Positions 21,342 to 29,397 of a DNA stretch of 64,000 bases are shown here, in pieces. The stretch is from positions 558,001-622,000 of the forward strand of contig NC_012704.1 in the NCBI RefSeq assembly GCF_000023145.1, written 5' to 3'. The position numbers and the translations under genes are program-made. The DNA is from Corynebacterium kroppenstedtii DSM 44385. GTDB taxonomy: Bacteria; Actinomycetota; Actinomycetes; Mycobacteriales; Mycobacteriaceae. Each line of letters starts with the position of its first letter. The stretch's first letter is position 1. The notes beneath the pieces are model-generated. The model had not been told where the DNA came from. It did not search any database and was given only the letters and a program-made list of their open reading frames with translations.

Positions 21342-22996
21342 CCGACTCCCAATCCGCAACTCCTTCTCCCGCTACATCCTCCACATCCGATTCCCAGATT
21401 CCCGTAAAACGCGCACTGATCAGCGTATATAACAAAACTGGACTCGCAGATTTAGCCAGCGCTCTCCACGCTGATGGTGTTGAGATCGTGTCGACGGGGT
21501 CCACCGCTGCTCATATCGCCGATGCAGGAATCCCCGTGACGCTCGTCGAAAAGCTCACCGGTTTCCCCGAGTGCCTTGACGGTCGAGTCAAAACTCTGCA
21601 TCCCAAAGTTCATGCGGGGATCCTGGCCGACACGCGAAATCCGGACCATGTTAAGCAGCTCGAAGACATGGGGATTGAGGGTTTTCAGCTTGTCGTGGTG
21701 AATTTGTATCCCTTCTCTGAAACGGTCGCGTCGGGTGCGGATCGTGACGAATGTGTGGAAAAGATCGATATCGGCGGGCCGTCGATGGTTCGTGCTGCTG
21801 CGAAGAATCACGAGTCTGTCGCGGTTGTTGTGAATCCCGACGATTATGCCGACACCGCCAAGGCAGTTCACGATGGCGGTTTTAGTTTTGCGCAGCGTGT
21901 GGACCTTGCGTCGCGCGCTTTCCAGCACACCGCGGCCTATGACGTTGCGGTGGCGACGTGGATGTCGAAGCAATCCGCGTTGACCCAGGCGTCGTCGAAT
22001 GAAGATGCTGGTTCGGATAATGCTGGCTCGGACAAGACCACGTTCGGCGAGTTTGTGGGCAGCACCTACACGCTCTCGCACCCTCTTCGTTATGGCGAAA
22101 ACCCGCATCAAGCTGCGGCATTGTATGTGGATCAGCATGGTCATCCGGGGTTGGCTCAGGCCGAGCAGCTCCACGGCAAAGAGATGTCCTACAACAACTA
22201 CACCGATGGCGACGCTGCGTGGCGTGCTGTGTGGGATCATCCGGGCGAGACCTGTGTTGCCGTCATTAAGCATGCCAACCCGTGCGGCATCGCGATTTCC
22301 CGCGAGTCGGTTGCCGACGCTCACCGCAAAGCCCACGCCTGCGACCCCGTGTCTGCCTACGGCGGAATCATTGCGGCGAACAAGCCGGTGACGTTAGAGA
22401 TGGCTCAAACGGTGAAGAAGATCTTTACCGAGGCCATCATTGCACCATCATTTGACGACGATGCCCTCGAGCTTTTGAAGACGAAGAAGAATCTTCGCAT
22501 CTTGGTCGCGCCGAAGCCCGAGCGTCAAGGATTGCAGCTCAAAGAAGTAGCCGGTGGCGTGCTTGTTCAGGAACGCGATGTTCTGGATGCTCCCGGTGAC
22601 GATCCGTCAACGTGGGAACTCGTTGCTGGTGACTCAGCCGATGACGAGACCTTCAACGACCTCGCCTTCGCGTGGCGTTCCGTGCGCGCCGTGAAGTCCA
22701 ACGCCATTTTGCTAGCCAAGGATGGCGCGACGGTGGGCGTCGGTATGGGGCAGGTTAACCGTGTTGATTCTGCTCGGCTGTCAGTTCAGCGTGCCGGGGA
22801 GGATCGTGCTCGTGGTGCTGTTGCTGCGTCGGATGCCTTCTTCCCGTTTGCCGATGGTTTCGAGGTGCTTGCCGACGCTGGTGTGCGCGCGGTTGTTCAA
22901 CCCGGTGGTTCTATCCGCGACGAGGAAGTTATTGAGGCTGCCCGCAAGGCGGGAGTCACGATGTACCTGACCAAGGAGCGTCACTTCTTCCACTAG
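21338..22996 (+). CDS. purH: Bifunctional AICAR transformylase / IMP cyclohydrolase
   Basis: Catalyses the last two steps to IMP. The N-terminal cyclohydrolase part begins at [18 protein letters not shown] and contains [15 protein letters not shown] and VVVNLYPF. The transformylase part has [14 protein letters not shown], the catalytic Lys-His pair in [13 protein letters not shown], and ends with [15 protein letters not shown] and [10 protein letters not shown]. The 552-residue length is slightly above usual because of a polar N-terminal lead and an insertion near residue 215. It is coupled to purN through an ATGA overlap. Confidence 0.97.
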
Positions 22997-22999
22997 TCA

Positions 23000-23030
23000 G
23001 TTGGTGTGGTTGGCTCTGGTCCACACCAAC
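23000..23030 (+). terminator. Hairpin downstream of purH
   Basis: Perfect 10-bp stem GTTGGTGTGG / CCACACCAAC with an 11-base loop, beginning 3 bases after the purH stop. No T-run follows at once, so it may stabilise the 3' end or need a factor rather than act as a classic terminator. Confidence 0.55.
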
Positions 23031-23132
23031 GAGGCGAGGGAAATCATGTTTTCTCGGTGTCTTTGCACGCGCGGGTCTCATTTATGGCTACTGTGAATGT
23101 GATCTGTATTGCATAGCCATCCTGGAGGAAAA

Positions 23133-24347
23133 ATGTCTGATTCCCACGCCTCATGCCAACTCCGCCCAGACGATGTCGTCATTGTGGGGGCGAAGCGCAC
23201 CCCGCAGGGGAAATTACTGGGAGCCTTGGCGTCGCAAACGTCGGTTGACCTCGGGGCTGCGGCGGTGTCGTCGGCACTGAAAGACTCCGGTGTTGCCAGC
23301 GGGGACGTGGATTATGTCGTGATGGGCCAGGTTCTGCTGGCAGGGGCGGGGCAGAATCCGGCTCGCCAGGTGGCGGTGAAGTCCGGTATTCCGCTGGACG
23401 TTCCGGCCGAGATCGTCAACAAGGTGTGCTTGTCCGGCCTGGACGCGATTATTCACGCAACGCGCATGATCCGTGTGGGGGACGCATCGATCGTCGTCGC
23501 CGGAGGTATGGAGTCCATGACGAACGCTCCGCATATTGCTGCGGGCGTGCGTCAGGGGAAGACTTATGGTGATTTACGGCTTGTCGACGCGATTAACCGC
23601 GACGGCCTTCACGATGCTGTGAGCGGGAAAACGATGGGGGAGGAGACTGACCGGGGGAATCAGGACCGTGGGATTACCCGCGAAGAGCAAGACCACATTG
23701 CGGCCCTGTCCCACCAGCGGGCTGAGAAAGCGCGAGATGAGGGTCTGTTTGATGATGAGATTGTTCCGATAGAGATCCCGCAGCGTAAGGGTGATCCCGT
23801 CGTGGTTCGTGCCGATGAGGGCATTAGGCCTGGTACGACGGAAGAGGGATTATCGCGGCTTCGTCCTGCTTTCCTGGAAGGCGGGACGATTACAGCGGCG
23901 AGTTCATCGCAAATTTCCGACGGTGCTGCAGCCGTCGTGCTCACCACTCGTGAGGAAGCTGAGAAGAGGGAACTCCGGGTTCTGGCTGTTATTGGGCAGT
24001 ATGGCCAAACGGCGGGGCCGGATACGACGCAGTTACACTCTCAACCATCGCGCGCGTTGAAATCTGCGCTTGACCGGTCGGGATGGTCAATTGACGATCT
24101 CGACGTCATTGAGATCAATGAAGCTTTTGCCGCTGTTGTTGCCCAGTCCATTAAGGACCTAGGGGTGGACATGGACCGCGTCAATGTCAATGGGGGAGGT
24201 ATCGCTTTGGGGCATCCAGTTGGTGCGTCGGGAGCGCGCCTGGTTGTTCACATGGCCCATGAGCTCGATCGACGAGGTGGCGGGCGCGCCGGTGTGAGCT
24301 TGTGTGGCGGCGGTGGTCAGGGTGATGCCTTGACGCTGTGGGTGTAA
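23133..24347 (+). CDS. Acetyl-CoA acetyltransferase (thiolase)
   Basis: A 404-residue thiolase that condenses two acetyl-CoA or cleaves acetoacetyl-CoA. The active-site cysteine is in NKVCLSGLDAI, followed by GGMESMTNAPH, EINEAFAAVVAQS, the His of GGGIALGHPVGASGAR, and the second cysteine in SLCGGGGQGDALTLW. GGAGG lies 4 bases before the ATG at 23133, so the longer frame from 23109 is rejected. The gene stands alone between purH and a convergent RDD gene, giving no hint whether it serves degradation or synthesis. Confidence 0.93.
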   Translation: MSDSHASCQLRPDDVVIVGAKRTPQGKLLGALASQTSVDLGAAAVSSALKDSGVASGDVDYVVMGQVLLAGAGQNPARQVAVKSGIPLDVPAEIVNKVCLSGLDAIIHATRMIRVGDASIVVAGGMESMTNAPHIAAGVRQGKTYGDLRLVDAINRDGLHDAVSGKTMGEETDRGNQDRGITREEQDHIAALSHQRAEKARDEGLFDDEIVPIEIPQRKGDPVVVRADEGIRPGTTEEGLSRLRPAFLEGGTITAASSSQISDGAAAVVLTTREEAEKRELRVLAVIGQYGQTAGPDTTQLHSQPSRALKSALDRSGWSIDDLDVIEINEAFAAVVAQSIKDLGVDMDRVNVNGGGIALGHPVGASGARLVVHMAHELDRRGGGRAGVSLCGGGGQGDALTLWV

Positions 24348-24360
24348 AGCGCACGGGCAT

Positions 24361-24912
24361 TTAAAGGCGCTTGTTCTGGTAAAAATAAGCGCCTGCCCAC
24401 CGGTCAAGGAATGATCGGCTGTTTTTATCCCGGTAAATAGAAATTGCTAGTGCAGTAATCCATATCCACAGAAGTGGTTCTAGCTCTACACTCCAGCTAC
24501 CAATATGGAGATGGGGATAATTATCCGCGCCGACGATAGCCGGCCCGAATGCTAGCCAGTAGAAGTTTCGTTTTAATGCCGCGGCGTAGCTTAGTCGGTC
24601 GCCCGTTTCGGTGGTGACTTTGATACCGGCGACAGCCTTTCCGAAGGTTCCTTTGGCTTGAGCGTCCATGAGGAATCTGTATAGGAAGAACAGGATGCTC
24701 GCTATTGATGCTCCTATCCAGAATTGAGCAGTGTTATTTGCCACTACGTGGTTGATTCCCCACTGCACAAGGATCATCGCGCCTGAAAAGAAGAAGGCGT
24801 CGAAGAAATAGCCGAAGCCACGGTTAATTACACCTGCTAGGGCTGGACGGAGCCCAGCGGTCTCAGGTGGTTTGGAATCTGTCGACTCGTGGGAAGGCAT
24901 CGTCGTACTCAT
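24361..24912 (-). CDS. RDD-family membrane protein
   Basis: A 183-residue protein with three or four hydrophobic helices. The family marks are NRGFGYFFDAFFF in the first helix, GTFGKAVAGIKVTTETGDRLSYAAALKRN between helices, and SRSFLDRWAGAYF at the end. These are the Arg and Asp residues that name the family. Its biochemical role is unknown. I start at the ATG (MSTTMPSHE) at 24912 rather than the open frame up to 24981. It is convergent with the thiolase gene, 13 bases away. Confidence 0.82.
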   Translation of the reverse strand: MSTTMPSHESTDSKPPETAGLRPALAGVINRGFGYFFDAFFFSGAMILVQWGINHVVANNTAQFWIGASIASILFFLYRFLMDAQAKGTFGKAVAGIKVTTETGDRLSYAAALKRNFYWLAFGPAIVGADNYPHLHIGSWSVELEPLLWIWITALAISIYRDKNSRSFLDRWAGAYFYQNKRL

Positions 24913-25061
24913 CTCGTCGTGTATGGTGATTCTGAATCGGGAACATGGGCAATGTGGCCCGCGGAGGGGACTCTCAATCACAGGTACGGGCTATAAATCT
25001 CGGTGATAAGTCTAGCTAAATAGTAGGTACGGGACCAGGGTTGTCACTAGCATAATGAGCT

Positions 25062-25982
25062 ATGACGCAGACTAATCAGAGCGCTCCCGCAGGAGGAACC
25101 ACCAGCGTAGGCCATCCTTCACCCCATCGACGGTGGACTCCGGCAGGGCCAGCCATTCTTTTCGCCCCCGCCGACCGTCCTGAGCGGTTCGCCAAGGCAG
25201 CGGCGCGCTCTGACGTCGTCATCCTCGATCTCGAGGATGGTGCTGGTCGTGATTCGTTCGACGAGGCCCGCACCAACATCGTGAACAGCGATCTCGATCC
25301 AGCGACGACGATCGTCCGCGTCCACTCTGCCGATTCGGAACTTTTCGACGGTGACATCGACATGGTGACGAAGACGCCGTACACCACCGTGATGGTTCCT
25401 AAGGTTGACCAGCCGTTGCCGGATACGCTGGCAGATTACGACGTGATCGCGATGCTGGAGTCCCCGTCGGGAATTATGAATGCGCGTGACATTGCGCATC
25501 AAGAGTTCGTCGTCGGTTTGCTGTGGGGGGCGGAGGATTTCACGGCGTCGCTCGGCGGCGTCTATAGCCGGCTGCAGCGGGACGAACGAGGGTGGGACTC
25601 TGACCGCGGTTCAGCCGAGGGGCCGTACCGCACGACGGTGAATTACCTGCGCACCCAGACGTTGCTGCACGCCGCGGAGGCAGGAATTGTTGCTCTTGAT
25701 GCGGTGTTTGCCGACATTCACGACGCCGACGGGTTACGCGATGAAGCGCTCGACGCTGCTCGGATCGGGTTCGCCGCGACGGCGTGTATCCACCCGGCCC
25801 AGGTTCCGGTTATCCGTGACGCGTATCGGCCGAGTGAGGAGCAGATAAAAATGGCTCGACGGATTGTCCGCGAGTCTGCGGATCACCCGGGCGCGTTAAA
25901 CATCGACGGGAAAATGGTCGACGCGCCGCTGTTCCGGCAGGCAGAAGTGCTGGCGGCCCGGGCAGATGCGCTAGGTATGTGA
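25062..25982 (+). CDS. CitE-like HpcH/HpaI aldolase-citrate lyase family protein
   Basis: A 306-residue TIM-barrel lyase resembling the citrate lyase beta subunit. It shows FAPADRPERFAKA, DVVILDLEDGAGRDSFDEAR with the metal ligands, VMVPKVDQ, IAMLESPSGIMNAR and FAATACIHPAQVPVI. In actinobacteria lacking the alpha and gamma subunits, such proteins are not true citrate lyases but act on malyl- or citramalyl-type CoA esters; the substrate here is unknown. A CATAAT hexamer lies a few bases before the ATG and no ribosome binding site is evident, so leaderless translation is possible. Confidence 0.85.
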   Translation: MTQTNQSAPAGGTTSVGHPSPHRRWTPAGPAILFAPADRPERFAKAAARSDVVILDLEDGAGRDSFDEARTNIVNSDLDPATTIVRVHSADSELFDGDIDMVTKTPYTTVMVPKVDQPLPDTLADYDVIAMLESPSGIMNARDIAHQEFVVGLLWGAEDFTASLGGVYSRLQRDERGWDSDRGSAEGPYRTTVNYLRTQTLLHAAEAGIVALDAVFADIHDADGLRDEALDAARIGFAATACIHPAQVPVIRDAYRPSEEQIKMARRIVRESADHPGALNIDGKMVDAPLFRQAEVLAARADALGM

Positions 25983-26026
25983 GGTTTTGTTCCGCGCTGG
26001 GCTGTGACCGACCAGTGGCCGGCCTA

Positions 26027-27007
26027 TTACGTAAAAACCAGCGCGAGCAGCATAATCATGACGAAGGACGCTGCTGTGGTGATCACCCCTGCGTCCCGCG
26101 CAAGGATTAAACCTCGCCCATATCGAGTGGCGTAGGTGTACACATTCTGTGCCGTCGGCAATGTTGCGACGACGCAGGCGGCGAACAACGCGTGTCCCGT
26201 CATCCCGAAAACAAAGTGCGCGATAAGGAAAGTCGCCAAAGGCTGGCCAATGATTTTTGTGACCGACGCGACCCCCACCTCGAGCCTGGGAGACGTCGAG
26301 GGATCAAGTACTTTCTGCCCTGCCAGCGACATACCGAACGCGATGAGCGCCACCGGAACCGCCGACTGCCCGATGAGATGAATCGGCTCGACAATGGGGT
26401 GGGGGACTGAGACCCCAGCATGGGCGTGAAGGATCGATATCACGAGCCCCGTCAGCGCACCGAGCAACATCGGGTTCTTAAACGGAGTGATGAACAAACT
26501 CCGCGTGTTAACACGCCCGGCTCGGCCATCCGCGTGAGCTTCCTTGGCGGTGACAACGTCGAGAATCGCGAGGACGACGGGTCCATAGAACGCTATTTGG
26601 AACAGGAGCGTCGGTACGACGACTGTGCTATCGCCGACGACGTGGGCGGCGACGGGTATCCCCAAGTTAGAGGCGTTGCAGTAGGAGCTAGCTAAGCCGC
26701 CGACGGCGGATTCGTGAATGGGGCGGTGGAGGGCGATTCGCGCCCATAGGAAGTAGATCAGCCCGATCACTAGTGCGGAGCCGCTGGCGACCGCTAGTTG
26801 CGGGCCGAGGACGTCGAGTGGGTCGGTAACGTAGAGCTTGTCCAGGAGCAGTGCCGGGGTCGCCAGGAAGTACACGTACATCTGGAGAGTGAATTGCGCG
26901 TGCTTGCCCAGGAGATTGGCTTTGCCGACGAAGAATCCTATCGCGATGACGATGGCGATGGTTGCGAAGCCGGATAGTACTTGGGGCACGTTCGGAGCCT
27001 CACTCAC
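26027..27007 (-). CDS. AEC-family (auxin efflux carrier-like) transporter
   Basis: A 326-residue membrane protein with about ten helices in two inverted halves, as in AEC/malonate-type carriers. The pattern GFFVGKANLLGKHAQFTLQMYVYFLATPALLLDKL near the N-terminus and NASNLGIPVAAHVVGD in the middle are family marks. Bacterial members carry dicarboxylates or unknown organic anions; being beside a CitE-like gene would fit an organic acid, but that gene is on the other strand. It starts at a GTG. Confidence 0.85.
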   Translation of the reverse strand: MSEAPNVPQVLSGFATIAIVIAIGFFVGKANLLGKHAQFTLQMYVYFLATPALLLDKLYVTDPLDVLGPQLAVASGSALVIGLIYFLWARIALHRPIHESAVGGLASSYCNASNLGIPVAAHVVGDSTVVVPTLLFQIAFYGPVVLAILDVVTAKEAHADGRAGRVNTRSLFITPFKNPMLLGALTGLVISILHAHAGVSVPHPIVEPIHLIGQSAVPVALIAFGMSLAGQKVLDPSTSPRLEVGVASVTKIIGQPLATFLIAHFVFGMTGHALFAACVVATLPTAQNVYTYATRYGRGLILARDAGVITTAASFVMIMLLALVFT

Positions 27008-27019
27008 TGGTGGATAAGC

Positions 27020-27053
27020 GAAAACCGCTCCTCGGTAGTTTACCGGGAGCGGT
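27020..27053 (-). terminator. Terminator of the rpmB-rpmG-rpsN-rpsR operon
   Basis: On the minus strand a 13-bp stem (ACCGCTCC with CGGTA, one bulged base) encloses a 3-4 base loop and is followed by four T. It separates the ribosomal operon from the AEC transporter gene on the same strand. Confidence 0.78.
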
Positions 27054-27197
27054 GAATGTCGAAACCTGCTGTTATCGCTTCCAAATGTTCACGCCGTTGG
27101 CCTTCGACGGACCGATGGCCCCTCGAAGCACCACTAGGTTCTTACCTGCAGCGCTGATCCCGGGAAAATTACCCAAGACCAGGTGCTCAGGGGCGAC

Positions 27198-27446
27198 TTA
27201 GCGGCTGGTGAACGGGAGGAGAGCCATTTCACGTGCGTTCTTGACGGCAGTTGCCACCTGACGCTGCTGCTGCGGGGTCAGGCCGGTAACGCGACGCGAC
27301 CGGATCTTGCCACGCTCAGAAATGAACGTACGCAGGGTTTCGATGTCCTTGTAGTCGACGGCCTCGATGCCGCGAGCTTTCAAGGGGTTCTTCTTGGGAC
27401 GGCGGGTTGGTTCAACCCGGACCTTTTTAGAGTTGTTGCGCTTCAT
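27198..27446 (-). CDS. rpsR: 30S ribosomal protein S18
   Basis: An 82-residue S18, starting MKRNNSKK with GGAG 7 bases before the ATG at 27446. The conserved segments [19 protein letters not shown], split here, and [25 protein letters not shown] are present. No cysteine is present. It is the last of four genes in order rpmB, rpmG, rpsN, rpsR. This is the actinobacterial alternative cluster that replaces zinc-binding paralogues under zinc shortage when a second copy exists. Confidence 0.95.
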   Translation of the reverse strand: MKRNNSKKVRVEPTRRPKKNPLKARGIEAVDYKDIETLRTFISERGKIRSRRVTGLTPQQQRQVATAVKNAREMALLPFTSR

Positions 27447-27457
27447 ACTGCTACTCC

Positions 27458-27763
27458 TCACCAGCTGGACTTGCGGACGCCTGGGAGCTCACCGCGGTGT
27501 GCCATTTCACGAACGCGAACACGGGACAGGCCGAACTTGCGCAGGTAGCCACGGGGGCGACCATCAGCAGAGTCACGGTTACGAACCCTCACCGGGGAAG
27601 CGTCGCGGGGCTGGCGGTTCAGCTCGTACTGAGCCTCCATGCGGTCTTCGTCAGGGGTGGCCGGGTTCTTGATGATGGCCTTGAGTTCCTGACGACGCTG
27701 AGCGTAGCGTGCAACGATTTCTTTGCGCTGCTCATTCTTTGCAATCTTAGATTTCTTAGCCAT
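27458..27763 (-). CDS. rpsN: 30S ribosomal protein S14 (cysteine-free, long form)
   Basis: A 101-residue S14 of the C-minus type: it has no Cys-x-x-Cys zinc knuckle. The C-terminal [30 protein letters not shown], broken here around residue 80, is diagnostic. The long form is zinc independent. It lies 2 bases downstream of rpmG. Confidence 0.95.
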   Translation of the reverse strand: MAKKSKIAKNEQRKEIVARYAQRRQELKAIIKNPATPDEDRMEAQYELNRQPRDASPVRVRNRDSADGRPRGYLRKFGLSRVRVREMAHRGELPGVRKSSW

Positions 27764-27765
27764 TC

Positions 27766-27930
27766 TTAGCGCTCCTCGCGGAATTCAACATGCTTGCGCG
27801 CGATCGGATCGAACTTCTTCAAAGTGATGCGATCCGGGTTATTGCGCTTGTTCTTGCGGGTGACGTACGTGTAGCCGGTGCCCGCAGTGGACTTCAGCTT
27901 GATGATTGGGCGAATGTCATTTCGTGCCAT
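27766..27930 (-). CDS. rpmG: 50S ribosomal protein L33 (cysteine-free)
   Basis: A 54-residue protein too short for many ORF callers, reading [18 protein letters not shown] at its start and [17 protein letters not shown] at its end. It lacks the cysteines of the zinc form. Its ATG overlaps the rpmB stop by one base (TAATG), so the two are translationally coupled. Confidence 0.95.
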   Translation of the reverse strand: MARNDIRPIIKLKSTAGTGYTYVTRKNKRNNPDRITLKKFDPIARKHVEFREER

Positions 27931-28166
27931 TAAATCTTCTCCCCACGTGCGCGGAGCTTCGCCACGACGGATTCAATTCCGTAGCGGTCGATGGTTTTCA
28001 GGCCCTTGGTGGACACGTTCAACGTGATCGTGCGTCCTTCAGAGGGCAAGTAGAACGAACGACGCTGGATATTCGGGTTCCAACGACGGTTCGTGCGGCG
28101 GTGCGAGTGCGAGACGGACTTACCGAAGCTCGGTTTCCGTCCCGTGACTTGGCAATATGCCGACAT
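27930..28166 (-). CDS. rpmB: 50S ribosomal protein L28
   Basis: A 78-residue L28. AAGGAG lies 6 bases before the ATG at 28166 ([15 protein letters not shown]). The conserved [15 protein letters not shown] and [20 protein letters not shown] follow. It carries a single cysteine and so no zinc site. It is the first gene of the operon, so the promoter and any zinc-responsive operator should lie in the 575-base gap upstream. Confidence 0.95.
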   Translation of the reverse strand: MSAYCQVTGRKPSFGKSVSHSHRRTNRRWNPNIQRRSFYLPSEGRTITLNVSTKGLKTIDRYGIESVVAKLRARGEKI

Positions 28167-28226
28167 GGGCTTCTCCTTCCGCCCACCATGGGATCTGCAA
28201 AGCACCAACCGTTTTCCTTCGACGGG

Positions 28227-28240
28227 GGAAATACATTTTC
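28227..28240 (-). promoter_or_regulatory. Possible Zur-like operator
   Basis: GGAAATACATTTTC is a partial palindrome with half sites close to GAAAAT / ATTTTC of the actinobacterial Zur box. The half sites are two bases apart rather than one. It lies 61 bases upstream of the rpmB ATG. Supported mainly by the neighbouring cysteine-free ribosomal genes. Confidence 0.3.
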
Positions 28241-28369
28241 TTCGACACTAAAAATGCAGGTTAAAGCGCTAAGATGCCTAGCTAGTGGGCGATGACGTTT
28301 GCTTTTCGACAACAGCGTCTTGACACCTTACCGTCCTCGGCAAGGATTCCCAAATCTTTGGGCCTTTAC

Positions 28370-28400
28370 GCGCTGGTTAGCGCCAATTTTATAGTTAAGG
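28370..28400. repeat. Imperfect direct repeat, copy 1
   Basis: 31 bases sharing 21 positions with 28540-28570, including the core CAATTTTATAGTTA (13 of 14 identical to the other copy). It lies just upstream of a TATGAT -10-like hexamer. Confidence 0.6.
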
Positions 28401-28410
28401 CTTAAATCTG

Positions 28411-28416
28411 TATGAT
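28411..28416 (+). promoter_or_regulatory. Possible -10 element (TATGAT)
   Basis: TATGAT fits the corynebacterial -10 consensus. A start 7 bases downstream would coincide with an ATG at 28423 opening a 71-codon frame. The -35 is poor (TTTATA, 17 bases upstream). It may drive rpmE2 with a long leader or a small leaderless peptide. Confidence 0.4.
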
Positions 28417-28539
28417 GGGCCGATGCATGTGCGCCGGAGGCGTGTCGCACTGTTACCCTCTTCCCCTCCACGGGTCGTTTACGCCTGTCAACGCTCGTCG
28501 TTGATGGCAGAACAACTCCGTGGGCCGGCTGATATCCAG

Positions 28540-28570
28540 GCGCGGTTATCCATCAATTTTATGGTTAGGT
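28540..28570. repeat. Imperfect direct repeat, copy 2
   Basis: Second copy of the element at 28370-28400, starting 170 bases later. The core reads CAATTTTATGGTTA. It lies inside the unsupported 71-codon open frame. Confidence 0.6.
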
Positions 28571-28741
28571 ACGAGGACTCAGTGCGCGACCGGTGCAAGG
28601 TGCTGAGCCAGCTTCATTCGCGACGCTTGTTGCGATAGGCCGCCAGCCACCGTCGAGGTGGTCCGACGATGCCGTTATGAAGCAAGTCAGCACAAGCAGC
28701 ACGCCAGACTAGCATTGTCCATGTTCTGTTAAAGGATAACG

Positions 28742-29005
28742 ATGAAGAAGAATATTCATCCGGATTACCACCCGGTTGTCTTCAAGGATGCCAGCACCGG
28801 CCACCAGTTCTTGACTCGGTCCACTGCGACGTCAGATCGGACTGTGGAATGGGAAGATGGCAACGAATACCCGCTGATCGTCGTCGACGTCACCAGCGAG
28901 TCTCACCCCTTCTGGACGGGTGCACAGCGTGTGATGGACACCGCTGGTCGTGTCGAAAAGTTCCAGCGTCGTTACGGCAACCGCCTGCGTCGCGCGAAGA
29001 AGTAA
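28742..29005 (+). CDS. rpmE2: 50S ribosomal protein L31, type B
   Basis: An 87-residue L31 of the zinc-independent type B: it begins [16 protein letters not shown] and has no Cys pair. The type B marks SHPFWTG and [11 protein letters not shown] are present. AAGGA lies about 6 bases before the ATG. It is followed 89 bases later by rpmF on the same strand. Confidence 0.96.
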   Translation: MKKNIHPDYHPVVFKDASTGHQFLTRSTATSDRTVEWEDGNEYPLIVVDVTSESHPFWTGAQRVMDTAGRVEKFQRRYGNRLRRAKK

Positions 29006-29094
29006 GACGTCAACCCGTCACCATTCATTTTCACTATTCTCACAGTGATCATGCCTGGCTCGCGATGTGTTTGAGCAAGGCTTAGGAGGAAACC

Positions 29095-29262
29095 ATGGCA
29101 GTACCGAAGCGACGTATGTCTCGCGCCAACACTCACACCCGTCGGTCCCAGTGGAAGGCCAACAACGCGCCTCTGCAGGAGGTTCGGGTTAACGGCAACA
29201 CCACGCGGTTGCCGCGCCGGTTGGTCAAGGCCGCTCAGCTCGGCTTGGTTGAGACTGACTAG
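29095..29262 (+). CDS. rpmF: 50S ribosomal protein L32 (cysteine-free)
   Basis: A 55-residue protein, [20 protein letters not shown] at its start, with no zinc-binding cysteines. AGGAGG lies 6-7 bases before the ATG at 29095. With rpmE2 and the opposite rpmB-rpmG-rpsN-rpsR set it forms a fully cysteine-poor ribosomal cluster. A clear intrinsic terminator follows. Confidence 0.96.
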   Translation: MAVPKRRMSRANTHTRRSQWKANNAPLQEVRVNGNTTRLPRRLVKAAQLGLVETD

Positions 29263-29278
29263 TAGTAACAACCTCATG

Positions 29279-29316
29279 TCCCGTGATTGGAGCTTCGGTT
29301 CCATCACGGGATTTTT
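29279..29316 (+). terminator. Intrinsic terminator after rpmF
   Basis: Stem TCCCGTGAT / ATCACGGGA with an inner GGA/TCC extension and one bulged T, followed by five T. A textbook terminator closing the rpmE2-rpmF unit. Confidence 0.88.
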
Positions 29317-29397
29317 ATTAGGGGCGCTGAGGGTTCACAGCCAAATTTCAGGTGACTCAAAGCGCGCGACGTGCATAGTGAGCAAGAGTGATAAACC

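Larger units (their letters stand above)
28167..28741. other. Long intergenic region between rpmB and rpmE2
   Basis: A 575-base divergent region with no convincing conserved gene. It contains a Zur-like half-palindrome (28227-28240), a pair of imperfect 31-base direct repeats, and a TATGAT hexamer at 28411-28416. That hexamer lies 6 bases before a 71-codon open frame (28423-28638). See the separate entries. Confidence 0.6.
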
